Shown here piece after piece: positions 13,556-20,740 of a stretch of DNA of 20,740 nucleotides. The stretch is from Bacillota bacterium (GTDB lineage Bacteria; Bacillota; Bacilli; Bacillales; Cytobacillaceae). Both the position numbers and the translations under genes were made by a program. Location of the stretch: the NCBI GenBank assembly GCA_023389895.1, contig JAEWDX010000134.1:1-20740 (forward strand), written 5' to 3'. How positions within the stretch are numbered: position 1 is the stretch's first letter; the number at the start of each line of letters is the position of its first letter. The notes under the pieces were generated by a model. The model worked only from the letters and a program-made list of their open reading frames with translations. It was not told the DNA's origin and did no database searches.

Positions 13556-15426
13556 GCCTTAACCCCCTTATCTTGATCATTCATTAATTCTTCTTTCGGA
13601 ATATGATAGCCATGATCATCCTTAATTGAGCGATAACCCATTGCTAATAATGTAAATAATAGTCCACCAATTAAGACTGGGATACCCCATATATTTCCTT
13701 CATCTCCATGGAATAGCGCACCAAATGCCGCAATGAACAGACCAAGAGAGATGAGAAATGGCGTAAAGGAATTATTTGGCATATGGACATCTCCAAGTGG
13801 TTCTGCAGGAGACATACCTTTTTTGCCTTCCATTTTCTCAAGCCAATATGCATCTAAACCACGCACGAGCGGAAGCTCTTTAAAGTTATAGTATGGTGGT
13901 GGTGAAGATATTGCCCACTCAAGTGTACGACCATCTTCCCAAGGATCATTCCCAACTTTAACATTTTTCACACTTGTAATAACTACATTGTATAGCATCA
14001 CAATCGTTCCAGCAGCCATTAAGAAAGCACCGATTGAACTTACTAGGTTTGAAGTTTCAAACCCTTGACCTGGAAGATATGTGAATACACGTCTTGGCAT
14101 TCCCCATAATCCAAGGAAATGTTGGATAAAGAATGTTAGATGGAAACCAATGAAAAATAAAACGAAAGTAACTTTTCCTAAAGTTTCATTTAACATCGTA
14201 CCGAACATTTTCGGCCAATATAGATGTGTTGCCGCAAATATTGCAAAAACGACTCCACCAACAATTACATAGTGAAAGTGAGCGACAACGAAATACGTAT
14301 CATGATACTGATAGTCTGCAGCAGCAGCTCCGAGCATAACCCCAGTTACCCCACCCATAATAAATGATGGAATAAAGGCAACTGCCCAAATCATCGGGGT
14401 TGTGAAACGAATACTTCCACCCCACATTGTAAATAGCCAGTTAAAGATTTTGATTCCAGTCGGGACAGCAATTGCCATTGTTGATACAGCAAAGATCGCA
14501 TTGGCAATCGGACCTAATCCAGTTGTAAACATATGGTGAGCCCAAACCATGAATCCTAAGAAACCAATTAACACGGTTGCAAAAACCATCGATGAATATC
14601 CGAATAAGCGCTTTCTTGAAAAGATCTGGAATATCTCAGAAAAAATACCGAAAGCTGGCAAAATCAATATATATACTTCCGGGTGACCGAAAATCCAGAA
14701 GAAATGCTCCCATATAATCGTGTTTCCACCCATTGACGCATCAAAGAAGTTTGCCCCAAACATCCGATCAAACGTCATTAAAAATAAACTTACTGTTAGT
14801 GGCGGAAAAGCAAATAAAATAAGTCCAGATACGATAAATGTTGTCCAAGTAAACATCGGCATCCGCATATAAGTCATTCCTGGGGCACGCATGTTAATGA
14901 TTGTGACGAGAAAGTTAATTCCCCCTATTAACGTTCCTAGTCCCGAAATTTGCAATCCAAGTGCATAGAAATCAATTCCATGTCCTGCTGATGCAAGTGA
15001 TAATGAAGCATATGATGTCCATCCCGCATCAGGTGCACCGTCCACAAACCATGAAATATTCAGGAAAACTCCTCCGAAGAAAAACAACCAAAAGCCTAAA
15101 GCGTTCAAAAATGGAAATGCCACATCACGTGCACCGATTTGTAGAGGCATTACCGCATTCATAAAGCCTAAAAGTATTGGCATTGCAGCCAAAAAAATCA
15201 TTGTTGTTCCGTGCATCGTCAATATTTCATTAAATAATCCCGCACTGACAAAATCATTGTTTGGTTTTAAGAGCTGAATGCGGATAAATAAAGCTTCTAA
15301 TCCACCAACAAGAAAGAAAAATCCGCCAGCTATAAGATAAAGATGAGCAATTTTCTTATGGTCTACCGTTGTCAAATAGTCCCATAGAGCTGCACCAAAT
15401 CCTCTTTTTTGAGCGTAGGTACTCAC
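13552..15426 (-). CDS. ctaD: Cytochrome c oxidase subunit I, CtaD
   Basis: This is the catalytic subunit of the caa3 oxidase: 624 aa, with the twelve-helix heme-copper core plus C-terminal extra helices, as in B. subtilis. Ligands seen: His72 (MHGTTMIF) and His385 for heme a, His383 (HDTYFVVAHFHYV) for heme a3, and His248 (GHPEVY), His297 and His298 (WAHHMF) for CuB. Tyr252 should form the His-Tyr crosslink. Glu250 in GHPEV and the normal HPEVYILILPAFG place it in the type A1 proton-pumping oxidases. It starts with GTG (15426) 7 bases after AAGGGAGG. It lies 28 bases after ctaC and overlaps ctaE. Confidence 0.98.
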   Translation of the reverse strand: MSTYAQKRGFGAALWDYLTTVDHKKIAHLYLIAGGFFFLVGGLEALFIRIQLLKPNNDFVSAGLFNEILTMHGTTMIFLAAMPILLGFMNAVMPLQIGARDVAFPFLNALGFWLFFFGGVFLNISWFVDGAPDAGWTSYASLSLASAGHGIDFYALGLQISGLGTLIGGINFLVTIINMRAPGMTYMRMPMFTWTTFIVSGLILFAFPPLTVSLFLMTFDRMFGANFFDASMGGNTIIWEHFFWIFGHPEVYILILPAFGIFSEIFQIFSRKRLFGYSSMVFATVLIGFLGFMVWAHHMFTTGLGPIANAIFAVSTMAIAVPTGIKIFNWLFTMWGGSIRFTTPMIWAVAFIPSFIMGGVTGVMLGAAAADYQYHDTYFVVAHFHYVIVGGVVFAIFAATHLYWPKMFGTMLNETLGKVTFVLFFIGFHLTFFIQHFLGLWGMPRRVFTYLPGQGFETSNLVSSIGAFLMAAGTIVMLYNVVITSVKNVKVGNDPWEDGRTLEWAISSPPPYYNFKELPLVRGLDAYWLEKMEGKKGMSPAEPLGDVHMPNNSFTPFLISLGLFIAAFGALFHGDEGNIWGIPVLIGGLLFTLLAMGYRSIKDDHGYHIPKEELMNDQDKGVKA

Positions 15427-15454
15427 AATTTTACCTCCCTTTTAAACAAATCTA

Positions 15455-16528
15455 CTATTTTTCTTGAACTTTCAAGCCCATTAAATAAGCTGTAAGCGCA
15501 TCTAGTTGAGCAGGTGTTAGTTCACCATACATACCTGTCATTTTATTACCAGGCTTATATTTTTCCGGATCAGTTAACCAATCCTTTAAGTTTTCATCCG
15601 TGTGCCCTAAGTAACCAGCAATTGTCGTCCGTTCACCAAAAGTTGTTAAGTTAGGACCCATCCGACCTGCTGCTGGTATACTATTACTTGGCGTGACAGC
15701 ATGACAGCCAATACAGCTATTATTAAAGATGTCTTGACCATCCTGTGCTATATCAGTCGTTGCCTCAAGCGGCTCCTTCACATCTTGCATAGCTGTAACC
15801 CATTGATCAAATTCTGCTCGAGGAATTGCTTTCACTTTAAAATCCATTAAGGCATGAGATGGTCCACAAAGCTCTGCACATCTTCCTTGGAATAATTGAC
15901 CTGCATTTTGTGCCTTTTCACCATCAAAGCTTAGCCAAAATTTATTTACGTTTTCAGTATTATTATCCATTTTTCCACCCACTGCCGGAATCCAGAATGA
16001 GTGTTTTACATCAGAAGCGGTTAGATTAAAGTAAACCTTTTCATCTGTTGGAACAACAAGTTCTTGAGAAGTAACAATTTCCTCATTTGGGTATTCAAAC
16101 TCCCACCAATATAAATTTGCTCGAACATTAACAGTAATAGCACCCAGTTCCCCATTTTCATTCTTTTCATCCATAGCTGAAACGTCTGCGAAATGAAAAA
16201 CAGCTGAAACAACTGGAACTGCAAGAACAAAAATTAATAAGATCGGAATTACTGTCCAAATAATTTCTAATTTGTGATTTCCTTCAACTTGTTTTGGAAT
16301 TTTATCATCTTTCCGACGGAATTTCACCAAAACAATAACAAAAATCAAAGCTACAATCGCAATGACCCCTACCATAATTGAAGTGCTTAATACCATAATG
16401 TCAAACTGCGTTTGCGCTACTTCCCCAGCTGGCTGCAGCGTAGATAAATGCGGTTGACCACAAGCAGAAAGAAAAAGCGTCAAAACCGCAAACAAGGATA
16501 AAAGTCGCCCCTTTGCTAGTCTTTTCAT
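15455..16528 (-). CDS. ctaC: Cytochrome c oxidase subunit II with fused cytochrome c, CtaC
   Basis: This 357-aa protein starts with a lipoprotein signal (lipobox LSAC, Cys23). Two membrane helices follow (about 44-70 and 88-112), then an extracytoplasmic CuA domain with ligands His176, Cys217, Glu219, Cys221, His225 and Met228 (CAELCGPSHALM). A cytochrome c domain follows, with CIGCH (Cys272, Cys275, His276) and a likely axial Met330 in GNKMTGM. The fusion defines a caa3-type enzyme that takes electrons from cytochrome c. The ATG is at 16528; the nearest GAGGGG is 12 bases away, so the ribosome binding site is weaker than for its neighbours. A candidate promoter lies 130 bases upstream. Confidence 0.98.
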   Translation of the reverse strand: MKRLAKGRLLSLFAVLTLFLSACGQPHLSTLQPAGEVAQTQFDIMVLSTSIMVGVIAIVALIFVIVLVKFRRKDDKIPKQVEGNHKLEIIWTVIPILLIFVLAVPVVSAVFHFADVSAMDEKNENGELGAITVNVRANLYWWEFEYPNEEIVTSQELVVPTDEKVYFNLTASDVKHSFWIPAVGGKMDNNTENVNKFWLSFDGEKAQNAGQLFQGRCAELCGPSHALMDFKVKAIPRAEFDQWVTAMQDVKEPLEATTDIAQDGQDIFNNSCIGCHAVTPSNSIPAAGRMGPNLTTFGERTTIAGYLGHTDENLKDWLTDPEKYKPGNKMTGMYGELTPAQLDALTAYLMGLKVQEK

Positions 16529-16664
16529 AGCTTAACCATACCCCTCTTTCATAAATAATTTCTAAAACATTTGTAGAAAATATATAAATAAATTCTTTCA
16601 ATAACTTAGGAAAAGAAAGAATCTCCTAACAAATTAATAGTTCTTATGTACTATATACAATATG

Positions 16665-16694
16665 GTTATAGAGATTAATGTCTAAAATTGTCGA
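16665..16694 (-). promoter_or_regulatory. Candidate sigma-A promoter for ctaCDEF
   Basis: On the minus strand TCGACA (16694-16689), an 18-base spacer and TATAAC (16670-16665) match the sigma-A pattern at 5/6 and 5/6. The leader to ctaC would be about 130 bases. It allows ctaC to ctaF to be made apart from ctaB. Confidence 0.45.
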
Positions 16695-16771
16695 GCGAAA
16701 GTTTTTACTAATAAATCATGGATGCACTATAATCATTTATGTTATCCAAAACTAGTATAAACTTCTCGCTC
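16693..16771. repeat. Nested inverted repeat between ctaB and ctaC
   Basis: GAGCGAAAGTTT (16693-16704) and AAACTTCTCGCTC (16759-16771) are inverted copies with one extra base. Inside them TAGTA/TACTA and ATCC/GGAT pairs continue the same fold, leaving a loop of about 20 bases. On the plus strand it is followed by TTTTTAATCTTTTT. On the minus strand it lies between the ctaB stop and the candidate ctaC promoter. It could end ctaB messages or act in processing. Confidence 0.45.
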
Positions 16772-16783
16772 TTTTTAATCTTT

Positions 16784-17719
16784 TTATATGAGTGTGATAA
16801 TTACCATAGCAACAAATATAATAGTTAGATATTGTAGAGAATAGACAAACATTAATTTAGCCCACTTAATATCATCCTTGAATTTCCTTCCATATATTCC
16901 TGTTGCTAACCAGCCAACATTTAAAGCTGTTGCCAGTATAACGAAAGGCAATCCTAATTCTGAAAGAAAAAATGGAAGTGGAAACAAGGCGATAATCCAT
17001 AAATAAATACTGCGTTTCGTAGCTTTAAACCCTTTTACTACAGGGAGCATTGGGATATTTGCAGCGCGATATTCATCTACTCTTCTCATTGCAAGCGCAT
17101 AGAAGTGAGGTGGTTGCCAAAAAAACACGATTAGAAAGATTACCCATGCCATAACGCTAAGCTTCGCATCAACTGCTGCCCATCCGATTAACGGTGGTAC
17201 TGCTCCAGATATATTTCCAATAATAGTGTTCGAAACATATCTGCGCTTTGACCACATCGTATAAAGGACAATATAGCTAAAGACACCTAATAAACCGATA
17301 ATCGCTGCAGTTATTGTTGTAAGCATTAAGAGAATAGTTCCTAAAGCAATAAAGCTTAAGCTAAGAATAGCTACTTTTGAAGGATTAAGCTTGCCAGTAA
17401 CAGTTGGTCTGCTTTTCGTCCTCTCCATAAATAGATCAATATCACGATCGATGTAATTATTAAGTGCACACGCACCTGCTATGATTAACGATGATCCTGT
17501 AATCGTAAAAAAAACAATATCTAAATTATCCAAAAAGCTTCTCCCTGTGAAATGAAGAGCCAACCATAATCCAGTAAAAGTTGTAATTAGATTAGAATTT
17601 ACGATTCCTATTTTTATAAGTGCTAGAAAATCTTGCAACATTGTTGTAGTTGGAACATTGTGGAGTTTCCGTTCACTGTTGTCAATTGTCGCTTCTCCGA
17701 AAGGCTTCGAATCAAACAT
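16784..17719 (-). CDS. ctaB: Protoheme IX farnesyltransferase (heme O synthase), CtaB
   Basis: CtaB adds a farnesyl group to heme B to make heme O, the substrate of CtaA. It is a 311-aa UbiA-family membrane protein with about nine hydrophobic segments. It has the Asp-rich site NNYIDRDIDLFMERTKSRP (Asp91, Asp95, Arg100, Lys102) and the second conserved loop RVDEYRAANIPMLPVVKG. FFWQPPHFYALAMR is typical of heme O synthases. GGAGG lies 7 bases before the ATG. It is divergent from ctaA across a long regulatory gap and leads into ctaC after 255 bases. Confidence 0.97.
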   Translation of the reverse strand: MFDSKPFGEATIDNSERKLHNVPTTTMLQDFLALIKIGIVNSNLITTFTGLWLALHFTGRSFLDNLDIVFFTITGSSLIIAGACALNNYIDRDIDLFMERTKSRPTVTGKLNPSKVAILSLSFIALGTILLMLTTITAAIIGLLGVFSYIVLYTMWSKRRYVSNTIIGNISGAVPPLIGWAAVDAKLSVMAWVIFLIVFFWQPPHFYALAMRRVDEYRAANIPMLPVVKGFKATKRSIYLWIIALFPLPFFLSELGLPFVILATALNVGWLATGIYGRKFKDDIKWAKLMFVYSLQYLTIIFVAMVIITLI

Positions 17720-17843
17720 ATTTCTTCCTCCCTATCCCTTATTACAAATCAAGCATATTTCTTTACCCACTATAAGGCATTTAAGTTTACTTTACTATAT
17801 TTGCAATAAAAAACGAAGGGTTCTGCCATTTTTATTAGTGAAT

Positions 17844-17881
17844 AATAACATTTACACTATTACCAACGTATAAATGTTATT
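17844..17881. repeat. 11-bp inverted repeat upstream of ctaB
   Basis: AATAACATTTA (17844-17854) and TAAATGTTATT (17871-17881) are perfect inverted copies separated by 16 bases. They lie about 125-160 bases upstream of the ctaB start and 60 bases from the ResD-like boxes. The layout suits a dimeric regulator or a hairpin. No known operator is recognised. Confidence 0.45.
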
Positions 17882-17940
17882 TATCTATTACCGATAAAAT
17901 TAGACCTTCTTCTGTATATTAAATCACACTTTAAGCGGTT

Positions 17941-17981
17941 TTTGTGAATTTTTTTTGAAAAATTTATGACTTTTTTGTGAC
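17941..17981 (+). promoter_or_regulatory. Three ResD-like boxes in the ctaA-ctaB gap
   Basis: TTTGTGAA (17941), TTTATGAC (17963) and TTTGTGAC (17974) lie in direct orientation, 22 and 11 bases apart, that is, on about the same face of the helix. The first continues as TTGTGAA-TTT-TTTT-TG-A, a full match to the ResD consensus TTGTGAAN3TTTTN2A as I recall it. In B. subtilis the ResDE system activates ctaA and affects ctaB. The boxes lie about 310-350 bases before the ctaA start, far for direct activation unless the promoter is distal. Confidence 0.5.
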
Positions 17982-18293
17982 AAAGTAGTTTTTTACTTAA
18001 AGTTCTAATGTTTTTCTGCCATAATAAACATTACTGACTTTAAAATAAACACAATCTCTATTTTTTTCTTGTACCTTTAAAAGAATTTAACACTATATAC
18101 ATAATTCAAATAGTTTCAAGAGAAAAAATAATTAATTTCATATTTAATGTCAGCTAAACATATTCCTGTTTTTTTCTTCGTATTTTCGATATGATAAACA
18201 CAGAATATTTATACTTTTTTTAATCTCTTTTATTATACTAATGATAAGCTATTTAATTCAAACTTATGAACTTATTAAAGAAGGTGAAATTCT

Positions 18294-19268
18294 TTGCAAC
18301 GAAAATTAAAATGGTTTGCAGTGCTAACAACGATTGGAATGCTCCTCATCTTATTAGGAGGAGCACTTGTTACAAAGACAGACTCAGGCTTGGGATGTGG
18401 AAGATCTTGGCCGCTCTGTAATGGAGAACTTATCCCGAAGGAAATTACATATGAATTAGTGATTGAACTGGCTCATCGAGTTATTTCTGGTACAGTTGGA
18501 ATAATGGTATTAATTCTTTCTTTTTGGTCATGGCGTGTTATTGGTCATATAAGAGAAACGAAATTTCTAGCATTAAATTCGATCTTTTTTCTTGTTTTAC
18601 AAGGTTTAATCGGCGCTGCCGCAGTCGTATGGGGACAATCTGATTTTGTGCTTGCGCTTCATTTTGGAATTTCATTAATCTCATTTGCAACTGTATTCTT
18701 GTTAACTTTGCTTATTTTTGAAGTAGATAGGAAATTTGATGCAGAAAAAATTGTCCTTGATAAACGAATGAAAAGGCATATTCTCGGTGTAACGCTTTAC
18801 AGTTATTTAGTTGTATACTCTGGTGCACTCGTTCGTCATGTAAAAGCAAGCTTAGTATGTCGAGATTGGCCATTTTGTACAAATGGCGTGTTTGAACTTC
18901 CAGCCAATATGTACGAATGGGTTCAAATGGGACATCGTGCAGCTGCAGGTCTTATTTTTATTTGGATCGCTTATATTACCATCCTTGCTGTGAAACATTA
19001 TAAAAATCAAAAAGTTATTTATTGGGGATGGATCATTTCATTTATCCTTGTTTCTCTTCAAGTAGCAGCAGGTGCATTAATCGTTATTACACGGTTAAAT
19101 TTATACATCGCTCTTGCCCATGCGTTTTTCATATCCTGCTTGTTCGGTGTTTTAAGTTATTTTATTTTACTTTCCTTTAGAAGTAAGAAAAATGCACTTG
19201 CTCTTGAAAATGTTACAGAGGAAGAAAAAGAGAAAGGAATTTCTTCACGCCCTATTTCTATCCAATAA
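18294..19268 (+). CDS. ctaA: Heme A synthase, CtaA
   Basis: CtaA oxidises the C8 methyl of heme O to a formyl group, giving heme A for the caa3 oxidase. The 324-aa protein has eight membrane helices in two similar halves. It carries heme-ligand histidines His61 (ELAHRV), His123 (ALHFG), His214 (MGHRAAAG) and His276 (ALAHAF), and the catalytic-type Glu58 beside His61. Two extracytoplasmic cysteine pairs are present: Cys35/Cys42 (GLGCGRSWPLCNG) and Cys189/Cys195 (VCRDWPFC). The hydrophilic C-terminal tail is slightly longer than in B. subtilis (about 306 aa). The start is TTG, 6 bases after AAGGTGA; no ATG is near. It is divergent from ctaB and convergent with pycA. Confidence 0.97.
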   Translation: MQRKLKWFAVLTTIGMLLILLGGALVTKTDSGLGCGRSWPLCNGELIPKEITYELVIELAHRVISGTVGIMVLILSFWSWRVIGHIRETKFLALNSIFFLVLQGLIGAAAVVWGQSDFVLALHFGISLISFATVFLLTLLIFEVDRKFDAEKIVLDKRMKRHILGVTLYSYLVVYSGALVRHVKASLVCRDWPFCTNGVFELPANMYEWVQMGHRAAAGLIFIWIAYITILAVKHYKNQKVIYWGWIISFILVSLQVAAGALIVITRLNLYIALAHAFFISCLFGVLSYFILLSFRSKKNALALENVTEEEKEKGISSRPISIQ

Positions 19269-19272
19269 GATT

Positions 19273-19311
19273 AAAAGAGAGAGGCAGCATATAAGCTAGC
19301 CTCTCTTTTTT
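19273..19311. terminator. Terminator between convergent ctaA and pycA
   Basis: AGAGAGGC (19278-19285) and GCCTCTCT (19299-19306) pair over 8 bp around a 13-base loop. TTTTT follows on the plus strand, and a T-rich tail (from TTAAAAGAG) on the minus strand, so it can serve both genes. Confidence 0.85.
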
Positions 19312-19320
19312 ATGAAAAAA

Positions 19321-20740
19321 TTATTTCATTACCTCTATTAATAAATCTCCAGTTTGAATCGCTCCCCCATTGCCTACATATATATCCTTTATCATTCCGG
19401 AGAAAGGTGCTTGAACGGTCGTTTCCATTTTCATTGCCTCTGTAATCATTAAATGGTCGCCTTTCTTGACTTTATCTCCTTTTGCAACAACGACTTTTAT
19501 AACCGTTCCCGGCATAGAAGCCCCAATATGACTCTCATTATATGGATCTGCTTTTATCTTTGAAGCGATCATTGCTTTTATACTTTCATCTTTAATGATG
19601 ACTTCACGGGGCTGGCCATTCAATTCAAAATAAACAACACGAGTTCCATCTGGTTGTGGTTGCCCAATTGATACTAGCTTAACAATTAATGTTTTACCAG
19701 TTTCAATTTCAATCTCAATCTCTTCACCGAGCCTCATTCCATATAAAAATGTAGGCGTATCAAGTACTGATACATCGCCGAACTGCTCCACCGTGCGAAC
19801 ATAATCGAGGAAAACTTTCGGATAGAGCGCATATGCTAATTTATCAAAGCTTGTCACCGGTCGACCAATTTCTTTCGATAATAGTTCTCCTAATTTTTTA
19901 AAATCAACAGCCGCTAACAATTCCCCAGGACGCTCTGTTACCGGTTTGCGATTTTTCAAAATAACCTTCTGCAAGTCTTGAGGAAAACCGCCATATGGTT
20001 GGCCTAGATAGCCTTCAAACAATTCAACGACTGAATCTGGGAAATCAAGCATATGCCCCTTTGCAATTATATCTTCTTCAGTAAGCTGATTTTGCACCAT
20101 ATATAATGCCATATCGCCGACTACTTTTGAGGAGGGAGTTACTTTCACAATGTCACCAAACATGAGATTAACACGGGAGTACATGTCTTTAACATCCTCC
20201 CATCTCTCTCCGAGTCCAACGCCTTTCGCTTGTTGCTGAAGATTACTATATTGCCCACCTGGCATTTCATGCTGATAAATTTCTGTATGAGGAGAGATCA
20301 TTCCTGACTCAAAATCCTGATAATACTTTCGAACTTCTTCCCAATAATAAGACAACTGCTCAAGTGCTTGGATATTTATTTTTGGCTTTCTTTCTGTTCC
20401 CTCTAGCGCGTAGTAAAGCGTATTCGCACTTGGCTGCGATGTTAAACCTGCCATTGTACTTAAAGCGACATCGACAATATCAACCCCTGCTTCAATCGCT
20501 TTTGCATATGTGTAAATACCATTTCCGCTCGTATCATGTGTATGAAGATGAATCGGAATATGAACGGTTTCCTTAAGCTCACTTATTAATGTGTAGGCTG
20601 CTTGAGGTTTTAGCAATCCTGCCATATCTTTAATGGCTAAAATATGTGCACCTTGATTTTCTAATTCTTTAGCTAAGCTTTTATAATAGTTTAAATCATA
20701 TTTTGCTTTTGACGGATCTGTAATATCTCCAGTGTAGCAT
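19321..20740 (-). CDS. pycA: Pyruvate carboxylase, C-terminal part (cut by window edge)
   Basis: The last 472 residues are visible; the gene continues past the right edge, so any start codon here (for example the ATG at 20625) is internal. The part begins CYTGDITDPSKAKYDL in the carboxyltransferase domain. It continues with GAHILAIKDMAGLLKP and the metal-site HLHTHDT, then MPGGQYSNLQQQAKGVGLGE. The biotin carrier domain is at the end, with the biotinylation motif EAMKMETTV, its Lys 35 residues before the C-terminus. The complete enzyme (about 1150 aa in B. subtilis) adds bicarbonate to pyruvate using ATP, giving oxaloacetate for the TCA cycle. Its position next to ctaA is conserved in Bacillus. 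Confidence 0.97.
   Translation of the reverse strand, partial: CYTGDITDPSKAKYDLNYYKSLAKELENQGAHILAIKDMAGLLKPQAAYTLISELKETVHIPIHLHTHDTSGNGIYTYAKAIEAGVDIVDVALSTMAGLTSQPSANTLYYALEGTERKPKINIQALEQLSYYWEEVRKYYQDFESGMISPHTEIYQHEMPGGQYSNLQQQAKGVGLGERWEDVKDMYSRVNLMFGDIVKVTPSSKVVGDMALYMVQNQLTEEDIIAKGHMLDFPDSVVELFEGYLGQPYGGFPQDLQKVILKNRKPVTERPGELLAAVDFKKLGELLSKEIGRPVTSFDKLAYALYPKVFLDYVRTVEQFGDVSVLDTPTFLYGMRLGEEIEIEIETGKTLIVKLVSIGQPQPDGTRVVYFELNGQPREVIIKDESIKAMIASKIKADPYNESHIGASMPGTVIKVVVAKGDKVKKGDHLMITEAMKMETTVQAPFSGMIKDIYVGNGGAIQTGDLLIEVMK

Larger units (their letters stand above)
17720..18293. other. Divergent regulatory region between ctaB and ctaA
   Basis: These 574 very AT-rich bases hold no gene on either strand that I can support. 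They contain the ResD-like boxes and the 11-bp inverted repeat listed separately. A CTATTACC motif occurs twice (17857-17864 and 17884-17891). Several weak -10-like sequences precede ctaA; the best is TTGTAC at 18069 with TATATA at 18094, but its spacing (19) is long. I see no convincing cre (CcpA) site. Confidence 0.6.

Noticed and set aside
14961..15164. Plus-strand open frame inside ctaD
   Set aside because: It is a shadow of the highly conserved subunit I coding sequence; His/Met/Lys-rich composition and no start signal.
16514..16542. Tiny four-codon frame (MVKL) overlapping the ctaC start
   Set aside because: GAGGGG is too close to its ATG, and such a short frame is expected by chance; it may only reflect the long spacing before ctaC.

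Overview
The window reads as chromosomal core DNA of an AT-rich, endospore-forming Bacillaceae species (Bacillus sensu lato). It is the pycA–cta–ylb block known from Bacillus subtilis, seen mostly on the minus strand. Gene order (pycA, ctaA, ctaB, ctaC-D-E-F-G, ylbA to ylbL), strong AGGAGG-type ribosome binding sites, frequent TTG/GTG starts and sporulation genes (ylbJ, ylbD, ricF/ylbF) all fit. There are no mobile elements, CRISPR arrays, tRNA or rRNA genes.

Right part (10.8-20.7 kb): aerobic respiration. The 3' part of pyruvate carboxylase converges on ctaA (heme A synthase). ctaA is divergent from ctaB (heme O synthase) across a 574-bp regulatory region with ResD-like boxes. ctaC, D, E and F encode the caa3-type cytochrome c oxidase: subunit II carries both CuA and a fused cytochrome c. 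ctaG (assembly factor) follows behind an intrinsic terminator. Next comes a DUF420 gene (CtaM/YozB family) with its own promoter. Together these genes make heme A, build the oxidase and insert its cofactors.

Middle (6.6-10.8 kb): ylbA (YugN-like) on the plus strand, then on the minus strand a LysM-CAP secreted protein, ylbB (CBS pair), ylbC (membrane-anchored CAP protein), ylbD (spore-coat protein) and ylbE. A sigma-K-type promoter lies before ylbD and a sigma-E-type promoter before the LysM-CAP gene. ylbC appears to start at a CTG codon.

Left part (0-6.6 kb): a small secreted unknown, ylbF (ricF, Y-complex), ylbG, a stalk-domain membrane-anchored unknown, rsmD, coaD, then ylbJ on the plus strand, and ylbK and the start of ylbL on the minus strand. 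Genes extra to the B. subtilis order as I remember it are the LysM-CAP gene, the 131-aa and 470-aa secreted unknowns, and the DUF420 gene.

Most of this is ordinary, conserved sequence. The least explained item is a plus-strand segment at about 3953-4183. It has a 12-codon ORF with a good ribosome binding site, two further hairpins and a strong intrinsic terminator, and it faces away from rsmD with no gene downstream. It is the best candidate for an undescribed small RNA or peptide gene. Other second-look items are start-codon corrections and hairpins between the cta genes and before ylbF.
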